From: CAYFPO01 sp964345035
Lineage (GTDB): Bacteria > Fidelibacterota > Marinisomatia > SCGC-AAA003-L08 > GCA-002704045
DNA length: 64,000 nt
Direction of reading: 5' to 3'
Assembly: GCA_964345035.1 (NCBI GenBank)
Contig: CAYFPO010000005.1
Location: 1 to 64,000 of the forward strand
Positions 32,443 through 40,454 of this stretch are shown here, piece after piece. A program made the position numbers and the translations under genes. The notes beneath the pieces were generated by a model. That model was not told the origin of the DNA, did not search any database, and worked only from the letters and a program-made list of their open reading frames with translations. Position 1 is the stretch's first letter, and each line of letters opens with the position of its first letter.

Positions 32443-32929
32443 TTATTTCAAAAGCATCACTTTCTGGGTTTTGGTGTAGTCTTTTGTTACCAGATTTATG
32501 AAATAATTACCTGATGAATAATTAGATGCATTCCAATTGTAGAGGTAGCTGCCAATTTCAAGATGTCCATTTAAAATGGTTTCAATTAACCGTCCATTCA
32601 TATCAAATATTTTTATTGTGACCAAGGTCAGTTGGGAGAGTATCTCTATGTACGATAGTCCATTGATTTTGCACTGTGGAGTTTTTTTCAAGTGAAGCAA
32701 ACAATGTTTGTTTGATGGTGATATTATTTTGCCTTTCAATCCAAGCAATAACTGCTTGATTAGGATTATTTGGATTAACCGCAATACTGGGTTCCATTTC
32801 ATTTAATGTTTCTTTGCCAATTTCTATATTATAAAAGTTTTGAGCATTGACTATTATTGGACATATGTATAGGTAGGACAATAGAGTAACTAATATTCTA
32901 ATATTCATGATCTCCTTTACATTGGACAT
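32443..32929 (-). pseudogene. Frameshifted secreted protein with T9SS sorting tail
   Basis: Two overlapping frames make one broken gene. The first (32603-32929; likely start ATG 32908) has a signal peptide (ILVTLLSYLYICPIIVNAQ) and a BNR/sialidase-like start, MEPSIAVNPNNPNQAVIAWI. The second frame ends with a type IX secretion C-terminal sorting domain: TIKIFDMNGRLIETI, then GSYLYNWNASNYSSGNYFIN and VTKDYTKTQKVMLLK. Both a frame change near 32610-32640 and the absence of a catalytic middle show internal deletion. The parent was probably a cell-surface or secreted propeller protein. Confidence 0.65.
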
Positions 32930-32932
32930 CTT

Positions 32933-33466
32933 TTAATTTAATATTACATTTACAATTAAAATAACATCTAAAACATTTATCACACCATCAGTGTTAAAAT
33001 CAGCTGCCCATAATTGGGCATTGTACCCTTCAAATTCTCCATTTATTATACCCACACATAAAACAACATCATCTAAAACATCAATATTTGTATCAAAATT
33101 AGTATCCCCCTTTGTTTCCAGATGAAAATTACCATTTTCGGAGTCAATAAACAATGGGTCTCCTACAATGTAATCCCAAGAATACCAGGATGGATTAGGT
33201 ACATCAGGTGAAAATAATGAATAATAAGTATGTGGGGCACCTTCTGCATCAGCTGCAAAATCGTCAAAAATAATGGAATTGTACACATAAGCATCAGCCC
33301 AACCACCAACACCTATACCTGCCCCATATGGAGCCTCGTTTCCTTTAATTATACAATTATAAAACTTTGGGTCACCAACCATCATAGATACTGCCCCTCC
33401 ATATTGTGTAGCTATGTTATTGAGAAAAATACAATTTATTATAAACAGAAGATGCATCATTACCAT
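32933..33466 (-). pseudogene. 3' part of a secreted beta-helix protein with dockerin tail
   Basis: A 177-residue frame without a credible start of its own; it overlaps the end of the next frame upstream by 50 bases. It has parallel beta-helix rungs (CIFLNNIATQYGGAVSMM, FYNCIIKGNEAPYGAGIG, VYNSIIFDDFAAD). A dockerin-like domain closes it, with GDTNFDTNIDVLDDVVLCVG and AADFNTDGVINVLDVILIVN. It is probably the tail of a surface protein joined by a frameshift or deletion to the fragment at 33417-33947. Confidence 0.55.
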
Positions 33467-33947
33467 TAAAAATTACCAACATTTTTCCGGGATCATCAAT
33501 GTCTGTAACCATATGAGAAACACCACCACCTTCTGTACAACCTGCATCTTCCAAAGACATTCCCACATACTCCCAATCTGAATTATCAATTTCTGTATTT
33601 AAACTCCATAAACCATCGGGTCCAGTACAGGCAAACAGAAAGGGTGGATATAAAGCTAAATCCCTAATAACTTTATCTTCCATCCCCAAAGAATACCATT
33701 GTGGTAGATGTATTATCAAATCTATCATAAGTATTATATCCTGCACATCCGTTTCACAATCTTCATTCATATCAGATGCCCAGAGTTCGTATTCAGTGGG
33801 TTCAGGTGGTACTTCCAGAACAATGTTTACTGTGCGGATGATGTCCAGAATGTCAACAGTACCATCCTGATTCAGGTCACCCAGAAGGTCTCTGTCTTGT
33901 GAGAGTAGAAAGGATAGACTAAAACCATATAAAAGCAACCGTTTCAT
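33417..33947 (-). pseudogene. 5' part of a secreted protein with N-terminal dockerin-like domain
   Basis: A 176-residue frame with a signal peptide (LLLYGFSLSFLLSQ) followed at once by a dockerin-like pair, GDLNQDGTVDILDIIRTVNI and ASDMNEDCETDVQDIILMID. A propeller-like stretch follows (LYPPFLFACTGPDGLWSLN). A dockerin at the N-terminus is unusual, since others here are C-terminal. The frame ends inside the start of the beta-helix fragment (32933-33466), so the two look like halves of one frameshifted or chimeric gene. It lies directly downstream of imuB. Confidence 0.55.
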
Positions 33948-33977
33948 AAGCAGAATTTACTATTATTCGGAATATTT

Positions 33978-35135
33978 TTATAGCGCATAATCAATTCTTC
34001 TGTGTATGCTGTTAAATCCATATTTTCTGCGGATGATATCCAGTGCTTCTGCCAGTGCCGGGTTATTTCTTTTAGGCGGGGTGAACAGGTTTAATTGATT
34101 GGCGGCATATTGGAGTCCGGATGCGTCAATGATCATTGTTCGGATTCGGTTGCGGCGGGTATTGGCAATGTCAAAGAGCCGGATGCATTCCATAGTAACG
34201 GTATGGTCGTCATTCTGTAGGAGTTTCCCGTTACGGCGTCTGCGGAAACCATCAGTGTAATGAATATCCACAGTGATCTTTCGGGCGGTCTGCTGCCGTC
34301 TGCGGAGTTGAAATGCCACTTTCTCTGCCAATGTCCGCACAGCAGAATGGAGCAGATCTTCATCATTGGTATCTGTGGGCATTACCATCTGTTCCACAAT
34401 ATGGTCTCTGAGTCTGGACGGTTTCACCGGTGAAGTGTCAATGCCCCGTGCCTCCATGATCACCTGACGATGGAAGATGCCGAAAAATGTCCGGCAGGTA
34501 TGTGTATCACCAGCCAGTGCCTGAATATGCATTACCTTCTGCAGTAAGAGAAAATTGATTATCCGCCGCACAGGTTTTTCCCGTGCTACCGGCAGAACCG
34601 GCACATTCAGGGGCGCCAGAAAACCGGCTTCTGTGCCGGGGTCAATCCGGTGGATACGCTCCGGGACCACTGCAGTGGATATCCGGCTTACCAGCTTGTT
34701 GACACTGATACCAATATGGCTGGGAAGATTCACTTTGGACTGCACATCCCGGGAAATAAGATATCCTGCCTGCATCATATTCCGGTACACCGGTTCAGTG
34801 CCGGTCATATCTGCATAATACTGCCCAAAAGATGCCGGCTCAAGTACCGGCGAATATGTAGAAATAGTGCGGTAAATATAATGGTGCATCCGGCTGTAGA
34901 GAGTGGAATTATACGGTAGGAGCAGCGTACTGTGAGACATTTTCCGAAGCAGTGATACTTTCATTCCCGGCTGCAGCCCTTCTTTCCGGGCTTCATCCGA
35001 CAGAGAAACAATACTGCCGTTCCGATGGTGAGAAGAAATAATTGCCACCGCCCGTGTCCGCAGACTGGTATCCAGAAGACGTTCTGCCTGGAGCTCAAAA
35101 TTATTGAACCGAATATGGAAAACAGCATTGGTCAT
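33978..35135 (-). CDS. ImuB-like inactive Y-family polymerase
   Basis: A 385-residue Y-family DNA polymerase homologue. Both catalytic acidic sites of active members are replaced: the first motif reads VFHIRFNNFELQAERL instead of a D-x-D/N-F type, and the palm motif reads EPASFGQYYADMTG instead of S-[IV]-D-E. This loss is typical of ImuB. QLNLF near the C-terminus is a clamp-binding motif. ImuB proteins link the clamp with the DnaE2/ImuC polymerase, which lies downstream. The start is taken at ATG 35135; a TTG at 35144 is also possible. No ribosome site is visible, since AT-rich repeats abut the start. Confidence 0.8.
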   Translation of the reverse strand: MTNAVFHIRFNNFELQAERLLDTSLRTRAVAIISSHHRNGSIVSLSDEARKEGLQPGMKVSLLRKMSHSTLLLPYNSTLYSRMHHYIYRTISTYSPVLEPASFGQYYADMTGTEPVYRNMMQAGYLISRDVQSKVNLPSHIGISVNKLVSRISTAVVPERIHRIDPGTEAGFLAPLNVPVLPVAREKPVRRIINFLLLQKVMHIQALAGDTHTCRTFFGIFHRQVIMEARGIDTSPVKPSRLRDHIVEQMVMPTDTNDEDLLHSAVRTLAEKVAFQLRRRQQTARKITVDIHYTDGFRRRRNGKLLQNDDHTVTMECIRLFDIANTRRNRIRTMIIDASGLQYAANQLNLFTPPKRNNPALAEALDIIRRKYGFNSIHRRIDYAL

Positions 35136-35146
35136 TATGACCAATG
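35126..35146. repeat. 21-base palindrome over the imuB start
   Basis: CATTGGTCAT and ATGACCAATG are perfect 10-base arms around a central T, covering the imuB start codon. It lies at the edge of the AT-rich tandem repeat. It may be chance, an operator, or the end of an inserted segment. Confidence 0.35.
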
Positions 35147-35173
35147 AAAAATGAAAAATGAAAAATGAAAAGT
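35143..35173. repeat. AATGAAA tandem repeat, left flank of S23 cassette
   Basis: Four tandem copies of AATGAAA are followed by AGTTG, between the imuB start and the four-helix-bundle gene. The right flank at 35583-35622 carries a related AT-rich sequence in inverted sense. Confidence 0.6.
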
Positions 35174-35188
35174 TGAGGCCATAATATA

Positions 35189-35578
35189 TTACTCTTTATT
35201 TTTTCTCTTTTTGGATGTAATCAATATTGAAGATAAGATTTTAATGATTTGAGATGTCTCGTCAATCAATCTGGATAGGTGCTCAGTAGGCATTAATGAC
35301 GACTCTTTAACTAACCGTAACCAGTATGCTGATTCATATGCTTCTTTGTGAGCAATGGATATCTTAGAAATAAAATCTGCTTTACTTTGACCTCCCTGTG
35401 CTTCCTGAATGTTTGCGCCAATACTGGTTGCCGAGCGGAGTAATTGTTTCCCAAGGATTCTGCCTACATCATCCCTCTTTAAATTTTGAAATAGCTTTAT
35501 TATCCTGAGTGAATATATAACACTTCGCTCTCCGATATCGGTTTTATGATTCTTTTCCATTATCCGATTCCTTCCCAT
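35189..35578 (-). CDS. Four-helix-bundle (S23-like) protein
   Basis: A 129-residue protein of the four-helix-bundle family also known as S23, first seen in intervening sequences of 23S rRNA genes. Motifs are SLRIIKLFQNLK, GKQLLRSATSIGANIQEAQG and ISIAHKEAYESAYWLRLVKE. Function is unknown. It separates lexA from imuB, genes that usually lie together in LexA-controlled mutagenesis operons. It is bordered by AT-rich repeats on both sides, so it looks like an inserted cassette. Confidence 0.85.
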   Translation of the reverse strand: MGRNRIMEKNHKTDIGERSVIYSLRIIKLFQNLKRDDVGRILGKQLLRSATSIGANIQEAQGGQSKADFISKISIAHKEAYESAYWLRLVKESSLMPTEHLSRLIDETSQIIKILSSILITSKKRKNKE

Positions 35579-35582
35579 GATT

Positions 35583-35622
35583 TCTTAATTTTTAATTCTA
35601 CACTTTTCACTTTTAATTCTCA
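35583..35622. repeat. AT-rich repeat, right flank of S23 cassette
   Basis: Contains CTTTTCACTTTTAATTCTCA, almost identical to TTTTTCACTTTTAATTCTCA inside the dnaE2 coding region (31491-31510). It begins just past the start of the S23 gene and ends at the lexA stop codon. Confidence 0.6.
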
Positions 35623-36216
35623 ACCGTATTGCCTGAAGACTGCCAAAACAATACCATTGATTTGAAAATCATCTTCCGGATGAATGTGGATAATGTCATA
35701 CTTCGGATTTCGGGGATGCAGTTCAGCTCCATTGGCACCAGCATAATACCGTTTCAATGTGGCTTCATTATTCACCAGTGCCACTACAGTGTCTCCGGTA
35801 TTGGCTGTTTCCGTTTTTCGGACAATTATGAAATCGCCATCCTGAATATGGTCATCAATCATGGAATCGCCCTTGACTTTCAGAACATAATTATTGCCAT
35901 TGAGATAGGAAGGAGGCACTTCTATTTGTTCAGTATCTTCAAATACTTCCAGAGGATTCCCGGCAGTGATCAATCCCAGTAGAGGAAGGGAATTATGCAT
36001 ATGCTGTTCCAGAACTGACAGAGCCCGTTTGCCGTTGTATCCTCTGATTCGTTTCAATACGCCTTCCTTCTCCAGTTCATTCACGTACCAGTTAATGGTA
36101 CCCAGTGATTTGATTCCAAGACCATCCATAATTTCCACAAAAGTGGGGGGTCTCCCGCTGACAGCAGTGAAACTTTGAATAAAATCTACAAATCGTTGTT
36201 TTTTTGGGGAAATCAT
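35620..36216 (-). CDS. lexA: LexA repressor
   Basis: A 198-residue LexA. A winged-helix N-terminus (about residues 1-65, with RPPTFVEIMDGLGIKSLGTI) is joined to the S24 peptidase domain. The self-cleavage site is A85-G86 in LITAGNPLE, and the catalytic dyad is S118 (KGDSMIDD) and K155 (EATLKRYY). It represses DNA-damage genes until RecA filaments stimulate its cleavage. It heads the cluster with imuB, dnaE2 and the SRAP gene. I could not recognise its operator upstream. Confidence 0.95.
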   Translation of the reverse strand: MISPKKQRFVDFIQSFTAVSGRPPTFVEIMDGLGIKSLGTINWYVNELEKEGVLKRIRGYNGKRALSVLEQHMHNSLPLLGLITAGNPLEVFEDTEQIEVPPSYLNGNNYVLKVKGDSMIDDHIQDGDFIIVRKTETANTGDTVVALVNNEATLKRYYAGANGAELHPRNPKYDIIHIHPEDDFQINGIVLAVFRQYG

Positions 36217-36315
36217 TTTTTCTCCTTCTTTGTATTAGGATGATGCCGTTGGCTGTTTGTGATTACTTGATAATGTATTTATCATTTTTTATTTCTCCTT
36301 TTTAATTGAGACTCA

Positions 36316-36340
36316 AGCTACAGGCTATAAGCCATAAGCA
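36316..36340. repeat. Left imperfect inverted repeat of second S23 gene
   Basis: CTACAGGCTATAAGCCATAAGC resembles the reverse complement of 36734-36759 (CTACAAGCTGTATGCCGCAAGC). The pair brackets the S23-like gene, as for the other S23 gene in this window. Confidence 0.45.
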
Positions 36341-36344
36341 ATTA

Positions 36345-36707
36345 CTACTTGATAGATTCTCTTAATGTTTTAATAAAGTTCTGAAGCATTTTCTGATTTT
36401 CCTGTATTAGTCATAGAATCTGAGCTGTTACAGAATTGGGTGCAAGGTGTAGTCTTTGTACGATTAATGTCTGCGTTTCCAGCTCAAATGCAGATCCCAG
36501 GGCAATTTCCAAAAAGCGTTTGTAGTTCTTATCGCTGTCACGACTACTGGCTTCAGCAATATTAGATGGGATAGATATACCAGCACGATTCATTTGAGAG
36601 ATGAGTCCAAATGTTTCATTGTTTGGAAGCATATTAGTTAGTTTATATGTTCCTTCAACCAACTTCATCCCATGCTGCCATATTTTTAAATCCTTAAAGT
36701 TTTTCAT
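36345..36707 (-). pseudogene. Four-helix-bundle (S23-like) gene with in-frame TGA
   Basis: The frame from ATG 36707 reads KIWQHGMKLVEGTYKLTNML, QMNRAGISIPSNIAEASSRD and FLEIALGSAFELETQTLIVQ, a clear S23-like protein, until a TGA at 36411-36413 after 98 residues. In the same frame beyond it, LIQENQKMLQNFIKTL continues as the expected last helix to a TAG at 36345-36347, giving the usual total of about 120 residues. Other genes here end in TGA, so recoding is unlikely and a nonsense mutation is the simple reading. Imperfect inverted repeats flank it (36316-36340 and 36734-36759). Confidence 0.7.
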
Positions 36708-36957
36708 TGTAATCTCCTATATAAATATTGGTATATGGCTTGCGGCATACAGCTTGTAGTCACTTCTTTTTATAATGGCTAATAATACTCGTATATTACC
36801 CGTAAGTAATTTAACACAGATTCATAATATGGAATAGTGTTTTTTGAAGATTGTTAAGAATCAGAATAGATAGTGAAAAATGCCGGGAATATGTTAGTAA
36901 TTTATGCAACAAGGATTGAAAGTATATTGCACTCTCAATTAATCCGAAAATTCCATA
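36708..36957. other. Intergenic region between S23 remnant and anmK
   Basis: AT-rich DNA holding the right inverted repeat of the S23 gene (36734-36759). It should also hold the anmK promoter, but I cannot fix a -10 or -35 with confidence. Confidence 0.3.
36734..36759. repeat. Right imperfect inverted repeat of second S23 gene
   Basis: TATGGCTTGCGGCATACAGC, followed by TTGTAG, matches the left copy in inverted sense with a few mismatches. It lies 27 bases upstream of the S23 start codon, in the region between this gene and anmK. Confidence 0.45.
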
Positions 36958-38067
36958 ATGACTGCTGATTCATATATTACCGCACTGGGATTAATGTCGG
37001 GCACATCGATGGATGGGCTGGATTGCTGTCTCTGCACAATTTCGATTACTGAAAATTATACACTCGATTTTGAAATACTGGACTGGAAAGTATTCTCCTA
37101 TGATCCTGCAACCAGGCAAATGATTCGGGCAGCAATTGAAAACCCTGATTCCATTCCTGATGCTGACAAAAAGCTGGGAATATTATTTTCAGAGTTTGCA
37201 GCAGAATTTCTGCAGGGGAGGGAAGTGGATGTTGTTGGTTCTCACGGTCAGACAATTGCCCATCAAGACGGCATATCCACTTTGCAGATTGGAGCTCCAA
37301 AATCTCTGTCCGATAAGATTGGCGCACCTGTTGTATATAATTTCAGGCAGGCGGATATCAATGCAGGCGGAAATGGTGCTCCGCTGATGCCCTTTCTGGA
37401 TTGGCTGCAATTCCGGAACTCAAAATTTGAAACTATTACACTTAATATTGGCGGAATTGCGAATCTTACACATATCACTCCGGGTACATTGCGGAAAGAG
37501 GTTTCAGGGTTTGACACCGGCCCGGGAATGGCATTGATTGATGAATGCGTTCAGCTATATTGGGACAAACCAATGGATGAGAATGGAAAATTTTCTATGA
37601 ACGGGAGCGTAATCCCCGAGTTATTGACTGATTTGATGAAGATTGAATTCATACAGCAAACACCTCCAAAATCCACAGGCCGTGATGAATTTGGAAGTAG
37701 ATTGGTTAAAAAAATATTACAAAAATATTCAAATTACAGGAAGAAGGATATTCTCAGGACTTTCATCGCATTTACTGCTAAATCCATAGCATGGAACATA
37801 CAGAATCATCTTAAATTTTCCCCTCGTAAAACTCGTCTGATAATCAGTGGTGGTGGTTGTCATCATCCTGTAATAATTTCTGATTTGGAAAAATATACTG
37901 GAATTAATAATTTTCCAGATTTAGCTGATTTCGGATTACATCCAGATAATAAAGAAGCATTTTTAATGGCTGTATTGGCAGCAGCAAGGGTTCAATCTAT
38001 TCCCGCAAATATGGCGGGAGCAACCGGTTCATCTGGTGATGTGACATTGGGTGATATTTGGGAATAG
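36958..38067 (+). CDS. anmK: Anhydro-N-acetylmuramic acid kinase
   Basis: A 369-residue sugar kinase that opens and phosphorylates 1,6-anhydro-MurNAc from peptidoglycan turnover to give MurNAc-6-phosphate. The N-terminus is diagnostic (ALGLMSGTSMDGLDCCL), with VVGSHGQTIAHQ, ITLNIGGIANLTHI, GFDTGPGMALIDECV and ISGGGCHHPVI following. Length is normal. It starts the plus-strand group of sugar-phosphate and envelope genes. No MurQ etherase is in the window. Confidence 0.95.
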   Translation: MTADSYITALGLMSGTSMDGLDCCLCTISITENYTLDFEILDWKVFSYDPATRQMIRAAIENPDSIPDADKKLGILFSEFAAEFLQGREVDVVGSHGQTIAHQDGISTLQIGAPKSLSDKIGAPVVYNFRQADINAGGNGAPLMPFLDWLQFRNSKFETITLNIGGIANLTHITPGTLRKEVSGFDTGPGMALIDECVQLYWDKPMDENGKFSMNGSVIPELLTDLMKIEFIQQTPPKSTGRDEFGSRLVKKILQKYSNYRKKDILRTFIAFTAKSIAWNIQNHLKFSPRKTRLIISGGGCHHPVIISDLEKYTGINNFPDLADFGLHPDNKEAFLMAVLAAARVQSIPANMAGATGSSGDVTLGDIWE

Positions 38068-38144
38068 GACTTAATACAAATTCATTAATTGGAGAAAATC
38101 AATAAGCTAATAGCTAATAATCCGCCATGATTAATATGTAAACT

Positions 38145-39506
38145 ATGAACGAATACATTTTTAGAAAATACGATATAAGAGGAATTGTTGAAGAGGATTT
38201 TACACAGGATGTTGTAATAAATCTCGGACGGGCTTTTGGAACATTTGTAATCCGATCCGGTGGAACCAAAGTCTCCATCAGTGGGGATATCAGGCACACT
38301 ACACCCAAACTAAAGGAGTGGTTCTCAGAAGGACTTATTGAAACCGGTATTACTGTTTTGGATTTAGAGATTATTCCAACACCTGCCAATTATTTCAGTA
38401 TGTTTCATCTGGATATTGATGGTGCAGTTCAAATTACCGGCAGTCACAATCCACCGGAATACAATGGTTTCAAAATTTCGTATAAACAAAAAGCGTTTTA
38501 TGGTGAGCAGATTCAGTCATTAAAATCATTGATTGACGATAATGATTTCGAAAAATCAGAAAATGGTTATATACAAAAAGTAGAAATATTGGAAAGTTAC
38601 AAAGATATGCTGAAGAGTAAGATCCAGATATCCAGACCATTGAAGGCGGTGATGGATTGCGGGAATGCTGCTGGATGTCTTGCAGCACCTCAGATTTTTC
38701 CGGAGGTTGGAATTGAAACAACTGAATTATTCTGTGAACCTGATGGCACTTTTCCCAATCATCATCCGGATCCCACAGAAGATGAGAATCTTGTAGAAAT
38801 CATAAAAACAATTAAAAATGGAAATTATGATTTTGGTGTGGCGTATGATGGTGATGCAGATCGGGTAGTGATCATTGATGAAAAAGGCGGTGTAATTAGA
38901 TCTGATATTCTGATGGCATTGTTCCTTCCTGAAGTAATGGTTGCAGGCGATGAAATTGTATTTGATGTAAAATGTTCCCAGGCATTGGAGGACGTGATTA
39001 TCCAACAGGGGGGAGTACCTGTTATGTGGAAGACAGGACATTCTCTGATAAAAGACAAAATGAGAGAGAGGAATGTAAAATTTGCAGGAGAAATGAGCGG
39101 ACATATCTTTTTTGCAGATGACTACTTTGGATATGATGATGCCATATATGTATCATTAAGACTTGCACAGTTATTGTCCAATCAGGAAAAACCATTATCT
39201 CATTTGACGGTTGACATCCCGGTTTACCATTCAACTCCTGAAATGCGTCTGGAATGCTCAGATGATAAAGAGAAATTCAAAATTGCCGAGCAGGCATTTG
39301 AACACTTTTCATCCAATTATAACTGTATTACCGTTGATGGAGTCAGGATTCGGTTTGGAGATGGCTGGGGATTGGTGAGAGCATCCAATACTCAACCCGT
39401 AATTGTGTGCAGATTTGAAGCCAAATCTCATTCCAGAATGCTGGAAATTCAGAATGTAGTATTGACAAAACTTAAAGAATTTGGACGGATTTCTATTGAC
39501 TACTGA
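38145..39506 (+). CDS. manB: Phosphomannomutase/phosphoglucomutase
   Basis: A 453-residue alpha-D-phosphohexomutase of the AlgC/ManB type. The active serine is S100 in QITGSHNPPEYNG, the magnesium loop is AYDGDADRVV, the sugar loop is AGEMSGHIFF, and the phosphate loop is VRASNTQPVIVCRFEA. It interconverts hexose 1- and 6-phosphates for envelope glycans. Its 3' end overlaps the polyprenyl synthase gene, and a PGI/PMI isomerase lies two genes on, so the set feeds mannose/glucose precursors. Confidence 0.93.
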   Translation: MNEYIFRKYDIRGIVEEDFTQDVVINLGRAFGTFVIRSGGTKVSISGDIRHTTPKLKEWFSEGLIETGITVLDLEIIPTPANYFSMFHLDIDGAVQITGSHNPPEYNGFKISYKQKAFYGEQIQSLKSLIDDNDFEKSENGYIQKVEILESYKDMLKSKIQISRPLKAVMDCGNAAGCLAAPQIFPEVGIETTELFCEPDGTFPNHHPDPTEDENLVEIIKTIKNGNYDFGVAYDGDADRVVIIDEKGGVIRSDILMALFLPEVMVAGDEIVFDVKCSQALEDVIIQQGGVPVMWKTGHSLIKDKMRERNVKFAGEMSGHIFFADDYFGYDDAIYVSLRLAQLLSNQEKPLSHLTVDIPVYHSTPEMRLECSDDKEKFKIAEQAFEHFSSNYNCITVDGVRIRFGDGWGLVRASNTQPVIVCRFEAKSHSRMLEIQNVVLTKLKEFGRISIDY

Positions 39507-40452
39507 GCAGAAAATTCAACAATACCAAAGACAGATCAATTCTAATTTGAACGGATTTTATACAACAGGTCCCAAGTCATTAACGGAAACCATTCAGTAT
39601 GTAATTGATGGTGGGGGTAAACGGGTGAGGCCGCTTCTAACAATGTTGGCTGCTGAAGCATGTGGTGGTAATTCTAAAAATGCACTGCCTGCAGCACTAT
39701 CTATCGAACTAATGCATAATTTTACTTTGGTGCATGATGATATAATGGACAGAGATAATCTGCGTCATGGGAAGGAAACGGTGCACCATAAATGGAATGT
39801 CAGCACTGCAATTCTGACAGGAGACGGAATGCTGTCCATTGCATTGAAACATATCCAAAACAGTTATAATTCCAATACAGAAATTCCCGGGATATTTATA
39901 GAAGGACTTCTTGCAGTGTGTGAAGGGCAGGCATTGGATAAGGAGTTTGAAGAATTAGAAGTTGTAAATGAGAAGAATTATTTACGGATGATCGACCTAA
40001 AAACAGGCTATCTGCTTGGAATGTCAGCAGAAATTGGTGCTCGGACTGCTGGTATTGATATAGACACCTCAAAACAATTAATGAAATACGGTAGATTGAT
40101 CGGAAGAGCATTCCAAATACAGGATGATTTAATGGAAATTTATTCTGATTCATCCAATATGGGTAAAAGCTTGAAAAGCGATATAATTCTCGGCAAAAAA
40201 ACCTACCTGATGGTCCTTGCACTGGAAAAGTATAAGTCTGAAATTAAGCAGGCAGTGAAAATTGCAGAAAGTGATTTTCAATCCGGGATTTTCAAAATTA
40301 GGGATTTAATGAATAAATCGATGATCCGGGAACAAGCACAAACTAAAATTCAAGATACTATTTCAAAAGCAAATAATGTGCTGAAGTCATTAAATATTGA
40401 TATTGATGATCTATTGTATTTCAGTCAATTGATATCAAACCGGGGGAACTGA
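39481..40452 (+). CDS. Polyprenyl diphosphate synthase
   Basis: A trans-isoprenyl diphosphate synthase of up to 323 residues. Both Asp motifs are present: LVHDDIMDRDNLRHG and IQDDLMEIYSDSS, with GGGKRVRPLLTMLAAEA before the first. It condenses isopentenyl diphosphate with an allylic primer; the chain length, from C15/C20 to longer quinone side chains, is not readable here. No ATG is available: TTG at 39481 or 39496 starts it inside the end of manB, so the two are translationally linked. Confidence 0.9.
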   Translation: MDGFLLTTEQKIQQYQRQINSNLNGFYTTGPKSLTETIQYVIDGGGKRVRPLLTMLAAEACGGNSKNALPAALSIELMHNFTLVHDDIMDRDNLRHGKETVHHKWNVSTAILTGDGMLSIALKHIQNSYNSNTEIPGIFIEGLLAVCEGQALDKEFEELEVVNEKNYLRMIDLKTGYLLGMSAEIGARTAGIDIDTSKQLMKYGRLIGRAFQIQDDLMEIYSDSSNMGKSLKSDIILGKKTYLMVLALEKYKSEIKQAVKIAESDFQSGIFKIRDLMNKSMIREQAQTKIQDTISKANNVLKSLNIDIDDLLYFSQLISNRGN

Positions 40453-40454
40453 AA

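Noticed and set aside
36411..36413. TGA read as a sense codon (alternative genetic code or selenocysteine)
   Set aside because: TGA ends several intact genes here, for example at 1055 and 39506, and no recoding hairpin is evident.
38727..39104. 125-codon minus-strand frame opposite the phosphohexomutase
   Set aside because: Antisense shadow; the sense strand has all catalytic motifs.
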